Assembly (NCBI RefSeq): GCF_025370875.1
Contig: NZ_JAMXFD010000001.1
Location: 491,819-555,818, forward strand
Source: Laspinema palackyanum D2c
Lineage (GTDB): Bacteria; Cyanobacteriota; Cyanobacteriia; Cyanobacteriales; Laspinemataceae
Length of the DNA: 64,000 nt
Direction of reading: 5' to 3'
Part shown: in pieces, positions 1-9,269 of the stretch
How positions within the stretch are numbered: position 1 is the first letter of the stretch
Layout of the letters: each line of letters starts with the position of its first letter
The notes under the pieces: model-generated
Told to the model about the DNA's origin: nothing
The model's database searches: none
What the model saw: only the letters and a program-made list of their open reading frames with translations
Position numbers and translations under genes: made by a program

Positions 1-290
1 TGTTATCCCGTGGTATTTGTCTTAATTTAGTGGGATTTGCAGTCGGTTTTTAACCGACTTAAGCTATTAGGCGGGGGTGGGTGTTGCCACGCGGCGGGGG
101 ATAAAACCCCCGCCTAACAGCTAAAGTCGTCTAAAGACGACTGAAAGTGTTATCCCGTGGTATTTGTCTTAATTTAGTGGGATTTGCAGTCGGTTTTTAA
201 CCGACTTAAGCTATTAGGCGGGGGATTTATCCCCCGCCGTTGCCCCCGCCGTTGCCGTTGCTGGGTTTCTGAACGTCCCAGAACGATTAA
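1..290. repeat. Direct repeat and palindromic repeat cluster upstream of sppA
   Basis: Bases 1-77 are repeated exactly at 148-224, a 147-base period, and the first copy may extend beyond the window edge. Each copy carries the palindrome AGTCGGTTTTTAACCGACT followed by a G-rich arm. Between and after them are GGCGGGGGATAAA-ACCCCCGCC-type hairpins and a related AGTCGTCTAAAGACGACT palindrome. The same family recurs at 9270-9560 and near 62530. No credible gene is present before sppA. Confidence 0.85.
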
Positions 291-380
291 CATAGAAGAG
301 ATAAGCGATCGCAATTTCGGGTCTGTTTTCAAAACACCGACGCCGGAAGCAGCGCAGATAACATAAAGGACCGTTGCAAA

Positions 381-2210
381 ATGCGAGATTTTTTCAAATA
401 TACCTTTGCTAGTATCCTCGGGACGATTGTCGGATTAGGCGTTTTAGGTGCTCTGAGTTTAGGTGGACTCTTGATTATTGTTGGGACGATCGCCACTTCG
501 TCGAAAGATGCGGGACCGAACGTCGAAAACAACTCGATGCTGGTGTTTGACCTTTCGATGAATATCACCGATTCTCAACCCACCTCCACCACTGCCGAAG
601 CATTATCCCGAACCCTCTCTGAGGACTCGGAACCGAGTACGATGACCTTGCGGCAGGTGGTGGAAACCATTGATGCTGCCACAGCGGACGATCGCATTCT
701 CGGGATCTACCTCCACTCTACTTCCTCCAGCAGCAGCAACGGATTTGCCACCCTGCGGGAAGTGCGAGAGGCCCTCGAACGGTTTCAGGACAGCGGTAAA
801 ACCATTATTGCCTACGACCAAGATTGGAGTGAAGGGGAATACTACCTCGCCTCGGTTTCTGACGAAATTCTCCTCAATCCTCTCGGCGTCCTTGAAATGA
901 ATGGGTTGAGTTCGGAAACGACTTTCTTGGCAGGAGGTTTGGAGAAGTACGGCATCGGAGTTCAGGTGACCCGGGTCGGAAAGTATAAGTCCGCAGTGGA
1001 ACCCTTTGTCTTGACCCAAAGTTCCCCAGAAAGTCGGCAACAGACGGAGAAGTTATTAAGCGATATCTGGAGTGATTTTCTGACAACGGTCGATCGCCGT
1101 GAGAAGATTAGCGCTCAACAGGTGCAGCAGGTGGTGAATACCCGGGGAATGCTCATGGCAGCAGAAGCGGAACAACAGGGATTTGTCGATCGCCTCGCCT
1201 ATTTTGATGAGGTCGTCGCACAACTGAAGGAACTCACGGGTACAAAAGAGGAAGACCGCACCTTCGAGCAAATTAGTCTACCCCGTTATGCGGCAGTCAG
1301 TGACGCTCAAAGAGCGACTAAGGCACGCTCGGACTCGCAAATTGCCCTAGTCTATGCCGATGGGGAAATTGTGAGTGGGGAAGGCGGTTCTACTCAGGTG
1401 GGAGGCGATCGCCTCGCCAAACAATTGCGCGACTTACGGCGCGATGAGGATGTCAAAGCGGTTGTCTTACGGGTGAACAGTCCCGGAGGTTCTGCCACCG
1501 CATCGGAAGTGATTCAGCGTGAGGTTCAGTTGATGGCCGAAAGCAAACCCATTGTAGTCTCAATGGGAAATGTCGCCGCTTCCGGTGGGTATTGGATTTC
1601 TAGCTATGGGTCGAGAATTTTTGCTCAACCCAATACGGTGACGGGTTCCATTGGCGTGTTCGGAATGCTGCTGAATGTCCAGAGTTTGGGCAATCAGCAG
1701 GGGATTACCTGGGATGTGGTGAAAACCGGACCTTATGCGGATATTGATACGATTACCCGCCCGAGAACCGCCCAAGAAATGGCGATTATTCAGCAAATGG
1801 TCGATCGCATTTATCAGCGATTCTTAAACCTGATTGTCCAGTCTCGCAATCTACCCGCCCAAAAGGTAAGTGAGATTGCTCAAGGTCGTGTTTGGTCCGG
1901 TCAAGAAGCACAAAAACTGGGGTTAGTGGATGAAATTGGCGGTTTGAATGATGCCATTTTGGCCGCAGCGGAATTAGCAGAACTCGGTGATGATTGGAAC
2001 CTGGAGGAATATCCCCAAACTCGCACATTTGAACAAATCCTGATTGAACGCTTGCTGGGAAGTCGCCTGAAAGCACTGGTTCCGACTCCGGAACCGGACC
2101 CACTAACGGCACAATTACAGCAACTGTATGAGGAAGTGTCGATTGTCAAAAATTTGAATGATCCGTTCCATGCTTACACTCGTCTGCCTTTTACCTTCCG
2201 GATTCATTAA
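381..2210 (+). CDS. sppA: Signal peptide peptidase SppA (protease IV, 67K type)
   Basis: Membrane-bound serine protease of family S49 that degrades cleaved signal peptides. At 609 residues it matches the long, duplicated SppA form. A hydrophobic segment at about residues 10-38 anchors it. The N-terminal half carries the lysine motif GKYKSAVEPF (probable catalytic Lys203), and the C-terminal half carries NVAASGGYW (nucleophile Ser401). The Lys-Ser dyad is therefore split across the two halves, as in the E. coli enzyme. The ATG at 381 is preceded by AAGGA at about 366-370. It is monocistronic here, facing sufR convergently. In cyanobacteria this family has also been linked to thylakoid and phycobilisome turnover; that role is family knowledge, not visible in the sequence. 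Confidence 0.93.
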   Translation: MRDFFKYTFASILGTIVGLGVLGALSLGGLLIIVGTIATSSKDAGPNVENNSMLVFDLSMNITDSQPTSTTAEALSRTLSEDSEPSTMTLRQVVETIDAATADDRILGIYLHSTSSSSSNGFATLREVREALERFQDSGKTIIAYDQDWSEGEYYLASVSDEILLNPLGVLEMNGLSSETTFLAGGLEKYGIGVQVTRVGKYKSAVEPFVLTQSSPESRQQTEKLLSDIWSDFLTTVDRREKISAQQVQQVVNTRGMLMAAEAEQQGFVDRLAYFDEVVAQLKELTGTKEEDRTFEQISLPRYAAVSDAQRATKARSDSQIALVYADGEIVSGEGGSTQVGGDRLAKQLRDLRRDEDVKAVVLRVNSPGGSATASEVIQREVQLMAESKPIVVSMGNVAASGGYWISSYGSRIFAQPNTVTGSIGVFGMLLNVQSLGNQQGITWDVVKTGPYADIDTITRPRTAQEMAIIQQMVDRIYQRFLNLIVQSRNLPAQKVSEIAQGRVWSGQEAQKLGLVDEIGGLNDAILAAAELAELGDDWNLEEYPQTRTFEQILIERLLGSRLKALVPTPEPDPLTAQLQQLYEEVSIVKNLNDPFHAYTRLPFTFRIH

Positions 2211-2233
2211 GATGCGGTCCGGTGGTTTTGGGG

Positions 2234-2902
2234 CTAGGAATTAGGGGTGATTTGATAGGCACAACGCCGATCACCTTCCATAATATGTTCTACCCGTTCG
2301 ATGGTAACTGTCGGTCCAAATAGGGTTTTTAAAACTTCTAGTTCGGACCGACATAACAATCGACAAGTGCGCGCCGCTTCATCAATGGGACAGTGGTTTT
2401 CGATGAATAACCAGGACCCATCCGGTTGGGCGATCGCCTCTGCCATATATCCTTCCTTGGTCCGAATTTCTGCAAGGCGTTCCACCTGGCGATCGAGTCG
2501 GGATTGCCATGAATTTGGACCGTTATCCCCTTCTAATGTGGCAAACTGAACGCGATACCCTTGAACTTGTCGGCGCGATCGTTCCGCCAAAACTTTCTCT
2601 AATTCTGCTTCCCCTAACACTGCCTCAAAACTATTCAGAAATTCTACCATCAAGTCGGCATGAGTATTGGGAAATAAGTTCACGGTGCGATCGGTCAACT
2701 GCCACAACTTCACAGGTCGCCCAATCGGACGCCGTTGTTCCGAATAATCAACAAAACCCTCTCCCCGCAGTGCCTGTAAATGCTGGCGAATTGCCATGGG
2801 AGACACCTCTAACTGTTCTGCCAGGTCCGTCGCACTGGTGGCCCCTTGCATCTTTAACAGGTAGAGAATTTGCTCTTTTGCTTTTTGTTTGTCATCGGTC
2901 AT
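2234..2902 (-). CDS. sufR: Iron-sulfur cluster biosynthesis regulator SufR
   Basis: DeoR/ArsR-like winged-helix repressor of suf genes that senses an Fe-S cluster. The helix-turn-helix occupies about residues 12-50 (ATDLAEQLEVSPMAIRQHL). The C-terminal ligand region has Cys171, Cys180, Cys184 and Cys214, with C171-x12-C184 matching the spacing I recall for SufR. The usual CPIC form of the first motif reads CPID here. Length (222 aa) is normal. No sufBCDS genes adjoin it in this window; in many cyanobacteria sufR is divergent from sufBCDS, so this copy either acts at a distance or is a paralogue. Fe-S binding is inferred from the cysteines. Confidence 0.85.
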   Translation of the reverse strand: MTDDKQKAKEQILYLLKMQGATSATDLAEQLEVSPMAIRQHLQALRGEGFVDYSEQRRPIGRPVKLWQLTDRTVNLFPNTHADLMVEFLNSFEAVLGEAELEKVLAERSRRQVQGYRVQFATLEGDNGPNSWQSRLDRQVERLAEIRTKEGYMAEAIAQPDGSWLFIENHCPIDEAARTCRLLCRSELEVLKTLFGPTVTIERVEHIMEGDRRCAYQITPNS

Positions 2903-3053
2903 TGGACATGGAAAGATGAAGGATCAAAGCGGAAGCATGAAGGCGGAAGCATCCCAGCAGCAGGCATTTGATTAGAACAAAAGACGGTCCCTGGTTGTCT
3001 TTCATCCCTCATCCGGTCCCCCTCATTCTTCCCTTAAATCCGAATTATAGCAA

Positions 3054-3299
3054 TTATAAGTCAAACCGACGCTGGAATCGAGGGTCTAAGTCGGCACTTT
3101 TGCGTTGATTGCACTGACGGCAAAGGGTTTGCAGATTACTGATATCGTTGGACCCCCCCATCGCCAGAGGAATAATATGATCAATATTCAGTTCGGTTTC
3201 TTGTTCCATTTTGCCACAACTTTGGCACTGATGGCGATCGCGTTCCAACACATAAGCTCTAACTGCGGGCGGAATCCGAATTCTAGGCGTTTTACTCAT
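3054..3299 (-). CDS. Small HNH endonuclease domain protein
   Basis: An 81-residue stand-alone HNH (His-Me finger) domain. A CxxC pair (Cys25, Cys28) and a second pair (Cys60, Cys63) form the structural zinc site. The central Asp40-His41 and the following asparagines, up to NxxK near the C terminus, make the metal-binding catalytic beta-beta-alpha fold. Such single-domain HNH proteins are common in cyanobacteria and their DNA targets are generally unknown. It is followed on its strand by the convergent sufR region and has no obvious partner gene. Confidence 0.85.
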   Translation of the reverse strand: MSKTPRIRIPPAVRAYVLERDRHQCQSCGKMEQETELNIDHIIPLAMGGSNDISNLQTLCRQCNQRKSADLDPRFQRRFDL

Positions 3300-3326
3300 G
3301 GATTTTTAGTAGATTAAAGATAGACA

Positions 3327-3341
3327 GGAGGCAGAGCCTCC
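3327..3341. repeat. GGAGGCAGAGCCTCC palindrome, dispersed copy
   Basis: A 15-base palindromic core followed by a TGCGTGACTC segment. The identical core recurs at 19017-19031, also followed by TGCATGAC. It lies between the HNH and KGK genes, and a related GGCAGAGCC motif is at about 3413-3421. Confidence 0.7.
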
Positions 3342-3488
3342 AATCGTGCGTGACTCAGCAGAGCCAAGTCACAAGAATTAGAGTATTATATAATAATAAA
3401 TGCTCGTGTCAGGGCAGAGCCATGACAGGGGCATTTTGCGGTTCTGCCGCCTAATTGGTTTTGCTACTATTATGAGGCAATGTTTTGC

Positions 3489-3848
3489 TCATTCTTGCAT
3501 CCGTCGAATCTCATCAAGGGGTGATTCAGGTTCGCTGGTGTTGGGTTCATTCGATGTTTTTTTTACTTCTGGCTCATCTGGGCAAAATTCCAAGCTAATT
3601 CTAACTTTTCCTTTTTGCCAGCCATCCGCTCCATATTTTAATACTTGGGCTGTGATTCCTTCGCCACCCCATTTCATTTTTTCGTCTACTTTATCTGCTT
3701 GAAATATCCGATCGGCATTCTTTAGTAGAGTTATTAGGGCTTCCGTTAGTTCATGAGTTTTGAATGTTGGATGGTTAACTAATATTTTCAAAGAATTGTC
3801 GACCGACACAACCTCATCCGCTCGTAGTGGCTCAAAATTATTGCTCAT
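3489..3848 (-). CDS. KGK domain-containing protein
   Basis: A 119-residue protein with the QKGKVRISLEF signature that names the KGK family, a cyanobacteria-enriched domain of unknown function. The first two thirds form the conserved domain (an N-terminal VVSV segment, a helical middle, then the KGK strand). The C-terminal 30 residues are acidic and proline-rich, probably disordered, and may be a binding tail. There is no signal peptide or membrane segment. It lies upstream of the HNH gene on the same strand with a repeat-containing gap of about 190 bases, so co-transcription is uncertain. Confidence 0.75.
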   Translation of the reverse strand: MSNNFEPLRADEVVSVDNSLKILVNHPTFKTHELTEALITLLKNADRIFQADKVDEKMKWGGEGITAQVLKYGADGWQKGKVRISLEFCPDEPEVKKTSNEPNTSEPESPLDEIRRMQE

Positions 3849-3902
3849 AACAAGTAGCTAAACTAAAAATTACCGTTTCCATTGTATCTTATCCAAATAA
3901 CC

Positions 3903-3950
3903 CTGTCAATAGGGTAAAATGTGCCACAACACATCCTACCCTATTGACAG
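3903..3950 (-). terminator. Perfect 14-base inverted repeat after the dynamin-like gene
   Basis: CTGTCAATAGGGTA at 3903-3916 is the exact reverse complement of 3937-3950. The loop can pair further (ATGTG with CACAT). It lies 9 bases past the stop of the dynamin-like gene and before the start of the KGK gene, so a transcription terminator or a 3'-end stabilising hairpin is likely, although there is no long T tract. Confidence 0.6.
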
Positions 3951-3958
3951 TAATCGCG

Positions 3959-6409
3959 TTAAATCATCTCCACCACCTCGGCGAACTCCCCATCTTCCAC
4001 TTCAACAGGTTCCACCTCTATAATCGGCTCTTGCAAATTAGCCAAAGGTAACTGATAGCGGTCTAAAAGCATCGCCTGTAAACAGCTATTAATCCCAGAA
4101 ACCACCTGATTGTAATCAGCCATTTTCTTCTGGACTTCTTGCAACTGGATTTGATTACTATCGAGTTGCTCCTGTGCTTCTCGTTCTAAGGTTTTCTCTA
4201 GGTGCGATCGCGCCCGGTTGTATTGTTGGAGAATCATCTCCTCTTGCTGCTTAACTAACGGCAACAAATGAGTTTTTAGGGTTTGATTCACCGTTTGCCG
4301 GAAGGTACTTTGAATCGTGTGTTTGACTTTCGGTTCAAAATCCAACTTTAACAACTGGCGAATCGCCGGTTCTGCATCTTTCATGCTGATGCAATCAAAA
4401 CTTTGAGAGGTTTGTTGCAGCACTTTTCGGAACTGATAAATCGAAAAAGTGCCTTCATCGTAAAAGCGAGGACTCTCCCGCACGAAGCGATCGCATTCCG
4501 TACTCGCCGCAGCGCGAATCGCTTGCTGCACTTGCACCTCCAAATTCTTAACCGTCTGTTCTAATCCCGCATCACCGCCCACTAATCGGCATAAGTCTCG
4601 ATAATACTCCTGACGGCGAATTCGCTCGATTAAATAGGCAAAATAATTGGCAACCGTTCGTTCTGATTCTTCTGCCAATACCTCCTCTAATTCATTAGAC
4701 AAGTAATAAAAAGCCTCCACTAAAATTGCCAATAACGGCGCAGTTGAGTTGCGAGGATGGGTGAAAGTCGCTTGCCGATACGCTTCTTCCACTGAGAAGG
4801 TATTCAACAGTTCATCCATACGGCAAACCATGCGGACTTTCAGTTTACGGAAGTCTTCCTCAAAGGTGAGGCATTGATTGGTTACAACTTCATTCACCTC
4901 TTGGGTGATATGTTCATTTAAGGCCATTCCCAGGCGGCGTAAGTCATTATTCAGTTGTTCCATCCGCCGCAATTTTAACCCTTCAATGTTGACGGGTTGA
5001 CTCTCTAAGTCCCGATATTGTTGGACGTAATGGCGACTTAAGACGAGACAGATGGGTTGGAGGTCATTGGCGAGGGTTTTAAAGAGGAGAGGGCGTTTTT
5101 CGTTGGTCAAATAGTTGGTAATGCTGGTGCGAAACTCCTCAATCCCGCTATCAGAAATCAGTTGATTGATGAGAGAGGTTCCGCATTCATTGAGGATGCG
5201 GACGTAGTTCTCATTGGGGGTTTCGTAGCTGTAAACCGCAATTTTGAATTGACTGGGGGAGAGTTTCCCCGAGTTGGCGCAGTAGCGGTTAAATTCGTTG
5301 ACAAATTGCGGGGTATCTTCCTGAATGCTGGTGTTTTTGACGCTTTCGGCAAATAGGGAATCTAATCCGTAGCGATCGCGTTCGCTGGTTTGTTTGATTT
5401 GACTTCCCCAAAATCCCAGCAATCCACTGGTTTTATAGAGGCGGTTGTTGTTGTCTCGGAACTGGGTAACAATTAGGTCATCTAACCGTTGCCGCAGTTG
5501 GGTATTATACCAGGTTTCGTCAATGCGGTTGAAGACATAAAAGACGCGATCGCGAATTCCTGGATTAGACCGCATCTTTTCCAACAATTCCGTCTCTTCT
5601 GTCGTCATATCCCCTTCCGATGCCGGTTTGAGGACGCATACCACCGCCGAGGTTTCCGGGTCTTCAATCTTGCGATAGGTCAGTTCTGCATCCCGTTTTA
5701 CCGGCGCATCAATTCCCGGTAAATCAATCAGCACATTCCCATCTTTGAGCAAGGGATGATAGCAGTAATATTCAATCCGTTTCAATACCGAACTATTGCT
5801 ACCCCGTCGGGCATAACTTGCCGCCTCTTTGAGGTTGGAAAAGTTAAACTGTTCCATCGAAAAGGTGTTATTATTCACCGGATGGATGCGGCTGCTATTT
5901 TCGGAAAATCCATCCAGCAATAAGATTAATGCTTTCGCTTGCTTGGCTAACTGGGATTTACTTTCCCCCCCTTCTTTAGTCAGCTTGGCTTCTCCAATCT
6001 GCCGCAACAGTTTGAGAACTTCGGGTTCCTCAATATTGGTAGCGTCTGCGATTCCCAGACGCTCACATAAAGCCTTAATCTGGTCTTTAATCTCCCGAAC
6101 ACTCAAAAACGTGAGAACCACTCGCCCTTGGTCCGGTTCGGCATATTCAATATAGCACTCGGTTCCCGTGGCGTGACCTTCTGCACTGTAGAGTAATTCG
6201 CGTTCTAACAGGGCATTAATCAACATGGATTTACCCGCACTAAAAGCCCCGGCAAAGACAATTTCAAACTTAGGGGCCACGGCCTTTTTCAGAGAAGATT
6301 GAACAGCGGTGATATCCTGTTGTCGCAAGGCGGGTTCTTGATGCAACAATTCGAGGATGCGATCGACCTGATCCTGTAGCTGCTGACACTGAGGGAGTAA
6401 TTGAGTCAT
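3959..6409 (-). CDS. Dynamin-like GTPase (bacterial dynamin family)
   Basis: A large GTPase of 816 residues from the ATG at 6409. I prefer this start because the sequence opens with a compact helical segment; the frame is open up to 6499 but that stretch is not conserved-looking. G1 is GAFSAGKS (residues 54-61), G3 is DLPG and G4 is NRID, each clear. The remainder is long amphipathic helices that would form the neck and trunk of a dynamin-like protein, with coiled coil near the C terminus and an acidic tail. The family (for example the Nostoc BDLP) binds and remodels membranes. Bacterial dynamins are often paired, but no second copy adjoins it. Membrane binding is inferred from the family. 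Confidence 0.85.
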   Translation of the reverse strand: MTQLLPQCQQLQDQVDRILELLHQEPALRQQDITAVQSSLKKAVAPKFEIVFAGAFSAGKSMLINALLERELLYSAEGHATGTECYIEYAEPDQGRVVLTFLSVREIKDQIKALCERLGIADATNIEEPEVLKLLRQIGEAKLTKEGGESKSQLAKQAKALILLLDGFSENSSRIHPVNNNTFSMEQFNFSNLKEAASYARRGSNSSVLKRIEYYCYHPLLKDGNVLIDLPGIDAPVKRDAELTYRKIEDPETSAVVCVLKPASEGDMTTEETELLEKMRSNPGIRDRVFYVFNRIDETWYNTQLRQRLDDLIVTQFRDNNNRLYKTSGLLGFWGSQIKQTSERDRYGLDSLFAESVKNTSIQEDTPQFVNEFNRYCANSGKLSPSQFKIAVYSYETPNENYVRILNECGTSLINQLISDSGIEEFRTSITNYLTNEKRPLLFKTLANDLQPICLVLSRHYVQQYRDLESQPVNIEGLKLRRMEQLNNDLRRLGMALNEHITQEVNEVVTNQCLTFEEDFRKLKVRMVCRMDELLNTFSVEEAYRQATFTHPRNSTAPLLAILVEAFYYLSNELEEVLAEESERTVANYFAYLIERIRRQEYYRDLCRLVGGDAGLEQTVKNLEVQVQQAIRAAASTECDRFVRESPRFYDEGTFSIYQFRKVLQQTSQSFDCISMKDAEPAIRQLLKLDFEPKVKHTIQSTFRQTVNQTLKTHLLPLVKQQEEMILQQYNRARSHLEKTLEREAQEQLDSNQIQLQEVQKKMADYNQVVSGINSCLQAMLLDRYQLPLANLQEPIIEVEPVEVEDGEFAEVVEMI

Positions 6410-6510
6410 AGCAGTGGTAAAAATGCCCCAGAAAAACATTATGTCTCTTAGTATTCCACAGTTCCCTAGAAAATTATCAACAGAAAAATTGACAAGCAAT
6501 CCTGCCCCTC

Positions 6511-6550
6511 AATAAAAATCGGGGCAACTGCTGAACAATTGCCCCGACTT
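6511..6550 (-). terminator. Intrinsic terminator of the GH25 gene
   Basis: Read on the minus strand, a GTCGGGGCAA / TTGCCCCGAT stem with a short loop is followed by a T run (TTTTTATT). It lies about 65 bases after the lysozyme stop and before the dynamin-like gene. Confidence 0.85.
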
Positions 6551-6613
6551 CGCGCCGATTTAACTTGATCTCAGGGGTGACTCGGAAGCGTCAAACCTGG
6601 ACCCATTAACCCC

Positions 6614-8083
6614 TTAACCCCGCCACTTGCGGGTAAACTCATCCAACACCGAACTATGTAGCTGCCGTTGCAGCCATTCTATGGCCTCTTTTTGATGGTT
6701 TAATCCCTGATAAAATTGACAGACATCTACCAAAGAAATATTGGCAGAAACCGGAACCGAGGCCAACTTACGCCATTGCCGAGAAAACTCGGATAAGGTA
6801 CTGTTAGGAATCTGACTTTGCAACCACTGTAGCGCCTGCTTTTGGTTACTCAAGCTTTGATAATAATCACAAACATCCACCAAACTGATACTTGTGGATT
6901 GAGTCGCCACTTGCTGGGTTCCCGATCGCCACCACCGGGCAAATTCGGTTAAAATCCCACTGGAAACCTGACCCTGCAACCAATGAATCGCTTGGTCTTG
7001 CATGGGCAATCCTTGATAAAATTTTGCAACATCCACAAAATTAATCGGGGATGACGCCGAAGCATGACCCCGCCAGCGACGGGCAAATTCTAGTAAATTC
7101 GCCTGAGATAATTGACCCTGCAACCAATTTAATGCTTGATTTTGATGGGAAAATCCCTGATAAAATCGACAGACATCAATCAACCGAATTACAGGAGTCG
7201 GACCCGACTGAATGGGAGGCGAAGGAGGTGCAGGAGTGGGCGGGGGAATCGGACTCGGTGTTGGCGTGGGAATATAAATCGGGGGAGGCGTCGGTTGCAC
7301 TTGGGTCGAGGGTTGAATAGTGCTCACTAAGGCCGCCCAAGTCTGAATTCCCACAATCCCATCCACGGTAACATTCATCGCCCGTTGAAAGGCCATCACC
7401 GTTGAGTGCATTGTTGCGCCAAATACCCCATCAATAGACCCGGGATTGAATCCTTTATCCCGGAGACACATTTGGATATACTTAACATGAGAGCCTTTCC
7501 CTCCTTGGCGGCAGACGTTAAACCAGTTGATATCTACACCGCCATTAATTCCGCTGACTTTACCGCTTTCTGTGTATTGCCAAAAGGTCCAATTATCCCA
7601 CCCCCCGGGAACCCAGGGATTGTTCGTCTGATAGTGAGCAATCCACAGGGGATAATCCGTGAAAATTTTAGGATCACCAATCCGTTCCCAAAAACTGGGA
7701 AAAGTGTAAATAATCGGGCGACGCTTGGTTTCTTTTTCGACAATTTCGACCCAAGTTGTAATATCCCGAATAATCGAACTTGCACCGACCCCATCGGTGG
7801 ATTCAATATCCAAAACCGGCGGCAAATCATTCGGTTCGAGTTTCACCGTTTTGAGGAAAATATCCGCTTGTGCGCGGGGGTCTTGTTTGGCACGATAGAA
7901 GTGGTAAGCACCCCGTGGCATCCCCAGGGATTTGATTGCGGCCCAATTACTGCGATAGGAATCGGCCACAAACGTAGCGCCTTCGGTTGCTTTTGTAAAG
8001 GCAAACCCCATGCCATCGCGAGCTACGGAATTCCAATTTACGGGGTCTTGCCAATCGGAAACGTCGATACCTTTTGCACACAT
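6614..8083 (-). CDS. GH25 lysozyme with PG-binding domain and four C-terminal repeats
   Basis: Predicted peptidoglycan muramidase of 489 residues from the ATG at 8083; the open frame to 8206 does not look like family sequence. Residues 1-200 form the GH25 barrel, with GIDVSDWQ near the start and DIES near residue 95 supplying the acidic catalytic residues. Residues about 210-270 are a peptidoglycan-binding type 1 domain (DGVFGATM, VDGIVGIQTW). A proline-rich linker follows, then four tandem helical repeats of about 43 residues, each with a (I/V)DVxxxYQ...WLQxQ...EF.R.WR pattern. No signal peptide is visible, so export would need another route such as lysis or a device. The repeats are unassigned. 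Confidence 0.85.
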   Translation of the reverse strand: MCAKGIDVSDWQDPVNWNSVARDGMGFAFTKATEGATFVADSYRSNWAAIKSLGMPRGAYHFYRAKQDPRAQADIFLKTVKLEPNDLPPVLDIESTDGVGASSIIRDITTWVEIVEKETKRRPIIYTFPSFWERIGDPKIFTDYPLWIAHYQTNNPWVPGGWDNWTFWQYTESGKVSGINGGVDINWFNVCRQGGKGSHVKYIQMCLRDKGFNPGSIDGVFGATMHSTVMAFQRAMNVTVDGIVGIQTWAALVSTIQPSTQVQPTPPPIYIPTPTPSPIPPPTPAPPSPPIQSGPTPVIRLIDVCRFYQGFSHQNQALNWLQGQLSQANLLEFARRWRGHASASSPINFVDVAKFYQGLPMQDQAIHWLQGQVSSGILTEFARWWRSGTQQVATQSTSISLVDVCDYYQSLSNQKQALQWLQSQIPNSTLSEFSRQWRKLASVPVSANISLVDVCQFYQGLNHQKEAIEWLQRQLHSSVLDEFTRKWRG

Positions 8084-8430
8084 AATGGTAGATCGGGTTG
8101 AAAGAGTGAGGAACTTAAGTGGCTTTGTTTCGGCAAAACTTCTCAAGGAAGTGGCCGGATGTTTGATACAATTAGGAGGCAATTTCTCGGGTGTTAGCCC
8201 CTGCACGAGGGCCGATCGCAGCTTGTTGTGCAGGAGGGAAAACTGAGAAGGAAAAAGCTCATGCTTCTCCTGCCAGTTCCCGAAAATGCCCCCTGGGAGT
8301 GATAGCTAAACTATACGGATGGTGGTGAATTGGATCGGGAAAGGGTCAGGATTTAACTTGAGCTGCAATCGATGACTTTTATCTCATCCCGTGCCATAGT
8401 AATTGAGTAAAATTTGAGGTCAGATTGTTT

Positions 8431-9204
8431 ATGGAAGTGATTCCAGCGATTGATTTATTAGAAGGTCGTTGTGTCCGTCTGTATCAGGGGGATTACGATC
8501 GCTCGGATGTGTTTAACGAAGACCCGGTGGCGGTTGCCAAACAATGGGTAGAGGAAGGTGCGACTCGCTTGCATTTAGTGGACCTGGATGGGGCAAAAGC
8601 GGGGGAACCGCGTAATCTGAAAACCATCGAGGCGATCGCCCGCGCTATATCCGTCCCCATCCAAGTTGGTGGCGGATTGCGAGACTATGCCTCGGTTGCC
8701 AATCTATTATCCCTCGGGATTGATCGCGCCATCCTCGGCACTGTGGCAGTTGAAAAACCGGAACTCGTCCAGCAACTCGCCCAAGAATTTCCGGGTCACA
8801 TTGTGGTGGGAATTGATGCGCGAGATGGCAAAGTTGCCACCCGGGGATGGTTGGAAACCTCGGAAGTGTTAGCGACGGTATTGGCGCAACAAATGGTGGA
8901 ATTAGGCGTGGCGGCGATTATCTATACGGATATTCATCGCGATGGAACATTGGCAGGACCGAATATTCCCGCCCTGCGGGAACTGGCGAGGGCCATAGAT
9001 ATTCCGATTGTGGCCTCCGGTGGTGTGAGTTCCCTGACGGATTTGCTCAGTTTGCTGGCCCTGGAACCTTTAGGGGTGAATAGTGTGATTGTGGGACGCG
9101 CACTTTATACCGGGGATGTTTCCCTGAAAGAAGCAATCCAGGCGATCGGTCCTGGACGAATTCAGGATGTGCCACCGGATTTTGGGTCATCTACTTTTGC
9201 TTGA
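8431..9204 (+). CDS. hisA: Phosphoribosylformimino-5-aminoimidazole carboxamide ribotide isomerase
   Basis: HisA, a TIM-barrel isomerase of the fourth step of histidine biosynthesis (ProFAR to PRFAR) in the cytoplasm. The start [17 protein letters not shown] contains the catalytic Asp8, and VVGIDARDG carries the second-half aspartate. Phosphate-binding glycines occur in VGGGLRD and in ASGGVSS. The ATG at 8431 is preferred to the TTG at 8425 because GAGG at 8416-8419 is suitably placed. Length of 257 residues is normal. It stands alone here, as his genes usually do in cyanobacteria, and is closed by a strong terminator. Confidence 0.95.
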   Translation: MEVIPAIDLLEGRCVRLYQGDYDRSDVFNEDPVAVAKQWVEEGATRLHLVDLDGAKAGEPRNLKTIEAIARAISVPIQVGGGLRDYASVANLLSLGIDRAILGTVAVEKPELVQQLAQEFPGHIVVGIDARDGKVATRGWLETSEVLATVLAQQMVELGVAAIIYTDIHRDGTLAGPNIPALRELARAIDIPIVASGGVSSLTDLLSLLALEPLGVNSVIVGRALYTGDVSLKEAIQAIGPGRIQDVPPDFGSSTFA

Positions 9205-9215
9205 AATTAATTAAG

Positions 9216-9245
9216 AAAAACCCCGCCCGATTGGGCGGGGTTTTG
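9216..9245 (+). terminator. Bidirectional intrinsic terminator after hisA
   Basis: CCCCGCCC-GATT-GGGCGGGG (9221-9240) is flanked by an A run on the left and a T run on the right, so it can act on either strand. Confidence 0.9.
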
Positions 9246-9269
9246 TGGGAACGACTGAAGGGGGCGATA

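Noticed and set aside
603-1040. 145-codon minus-strand frame within sppA
   Set aside because: SppA motifs are on the plus strand over the whole span.
7406-8101. 231-codon plus-strand frame opposite the lysozyme
   Set aside because: The minus-strand frame shows clear GH25 and peptidoglycan-binding motifs; the opposite frame has no family-like sequence.
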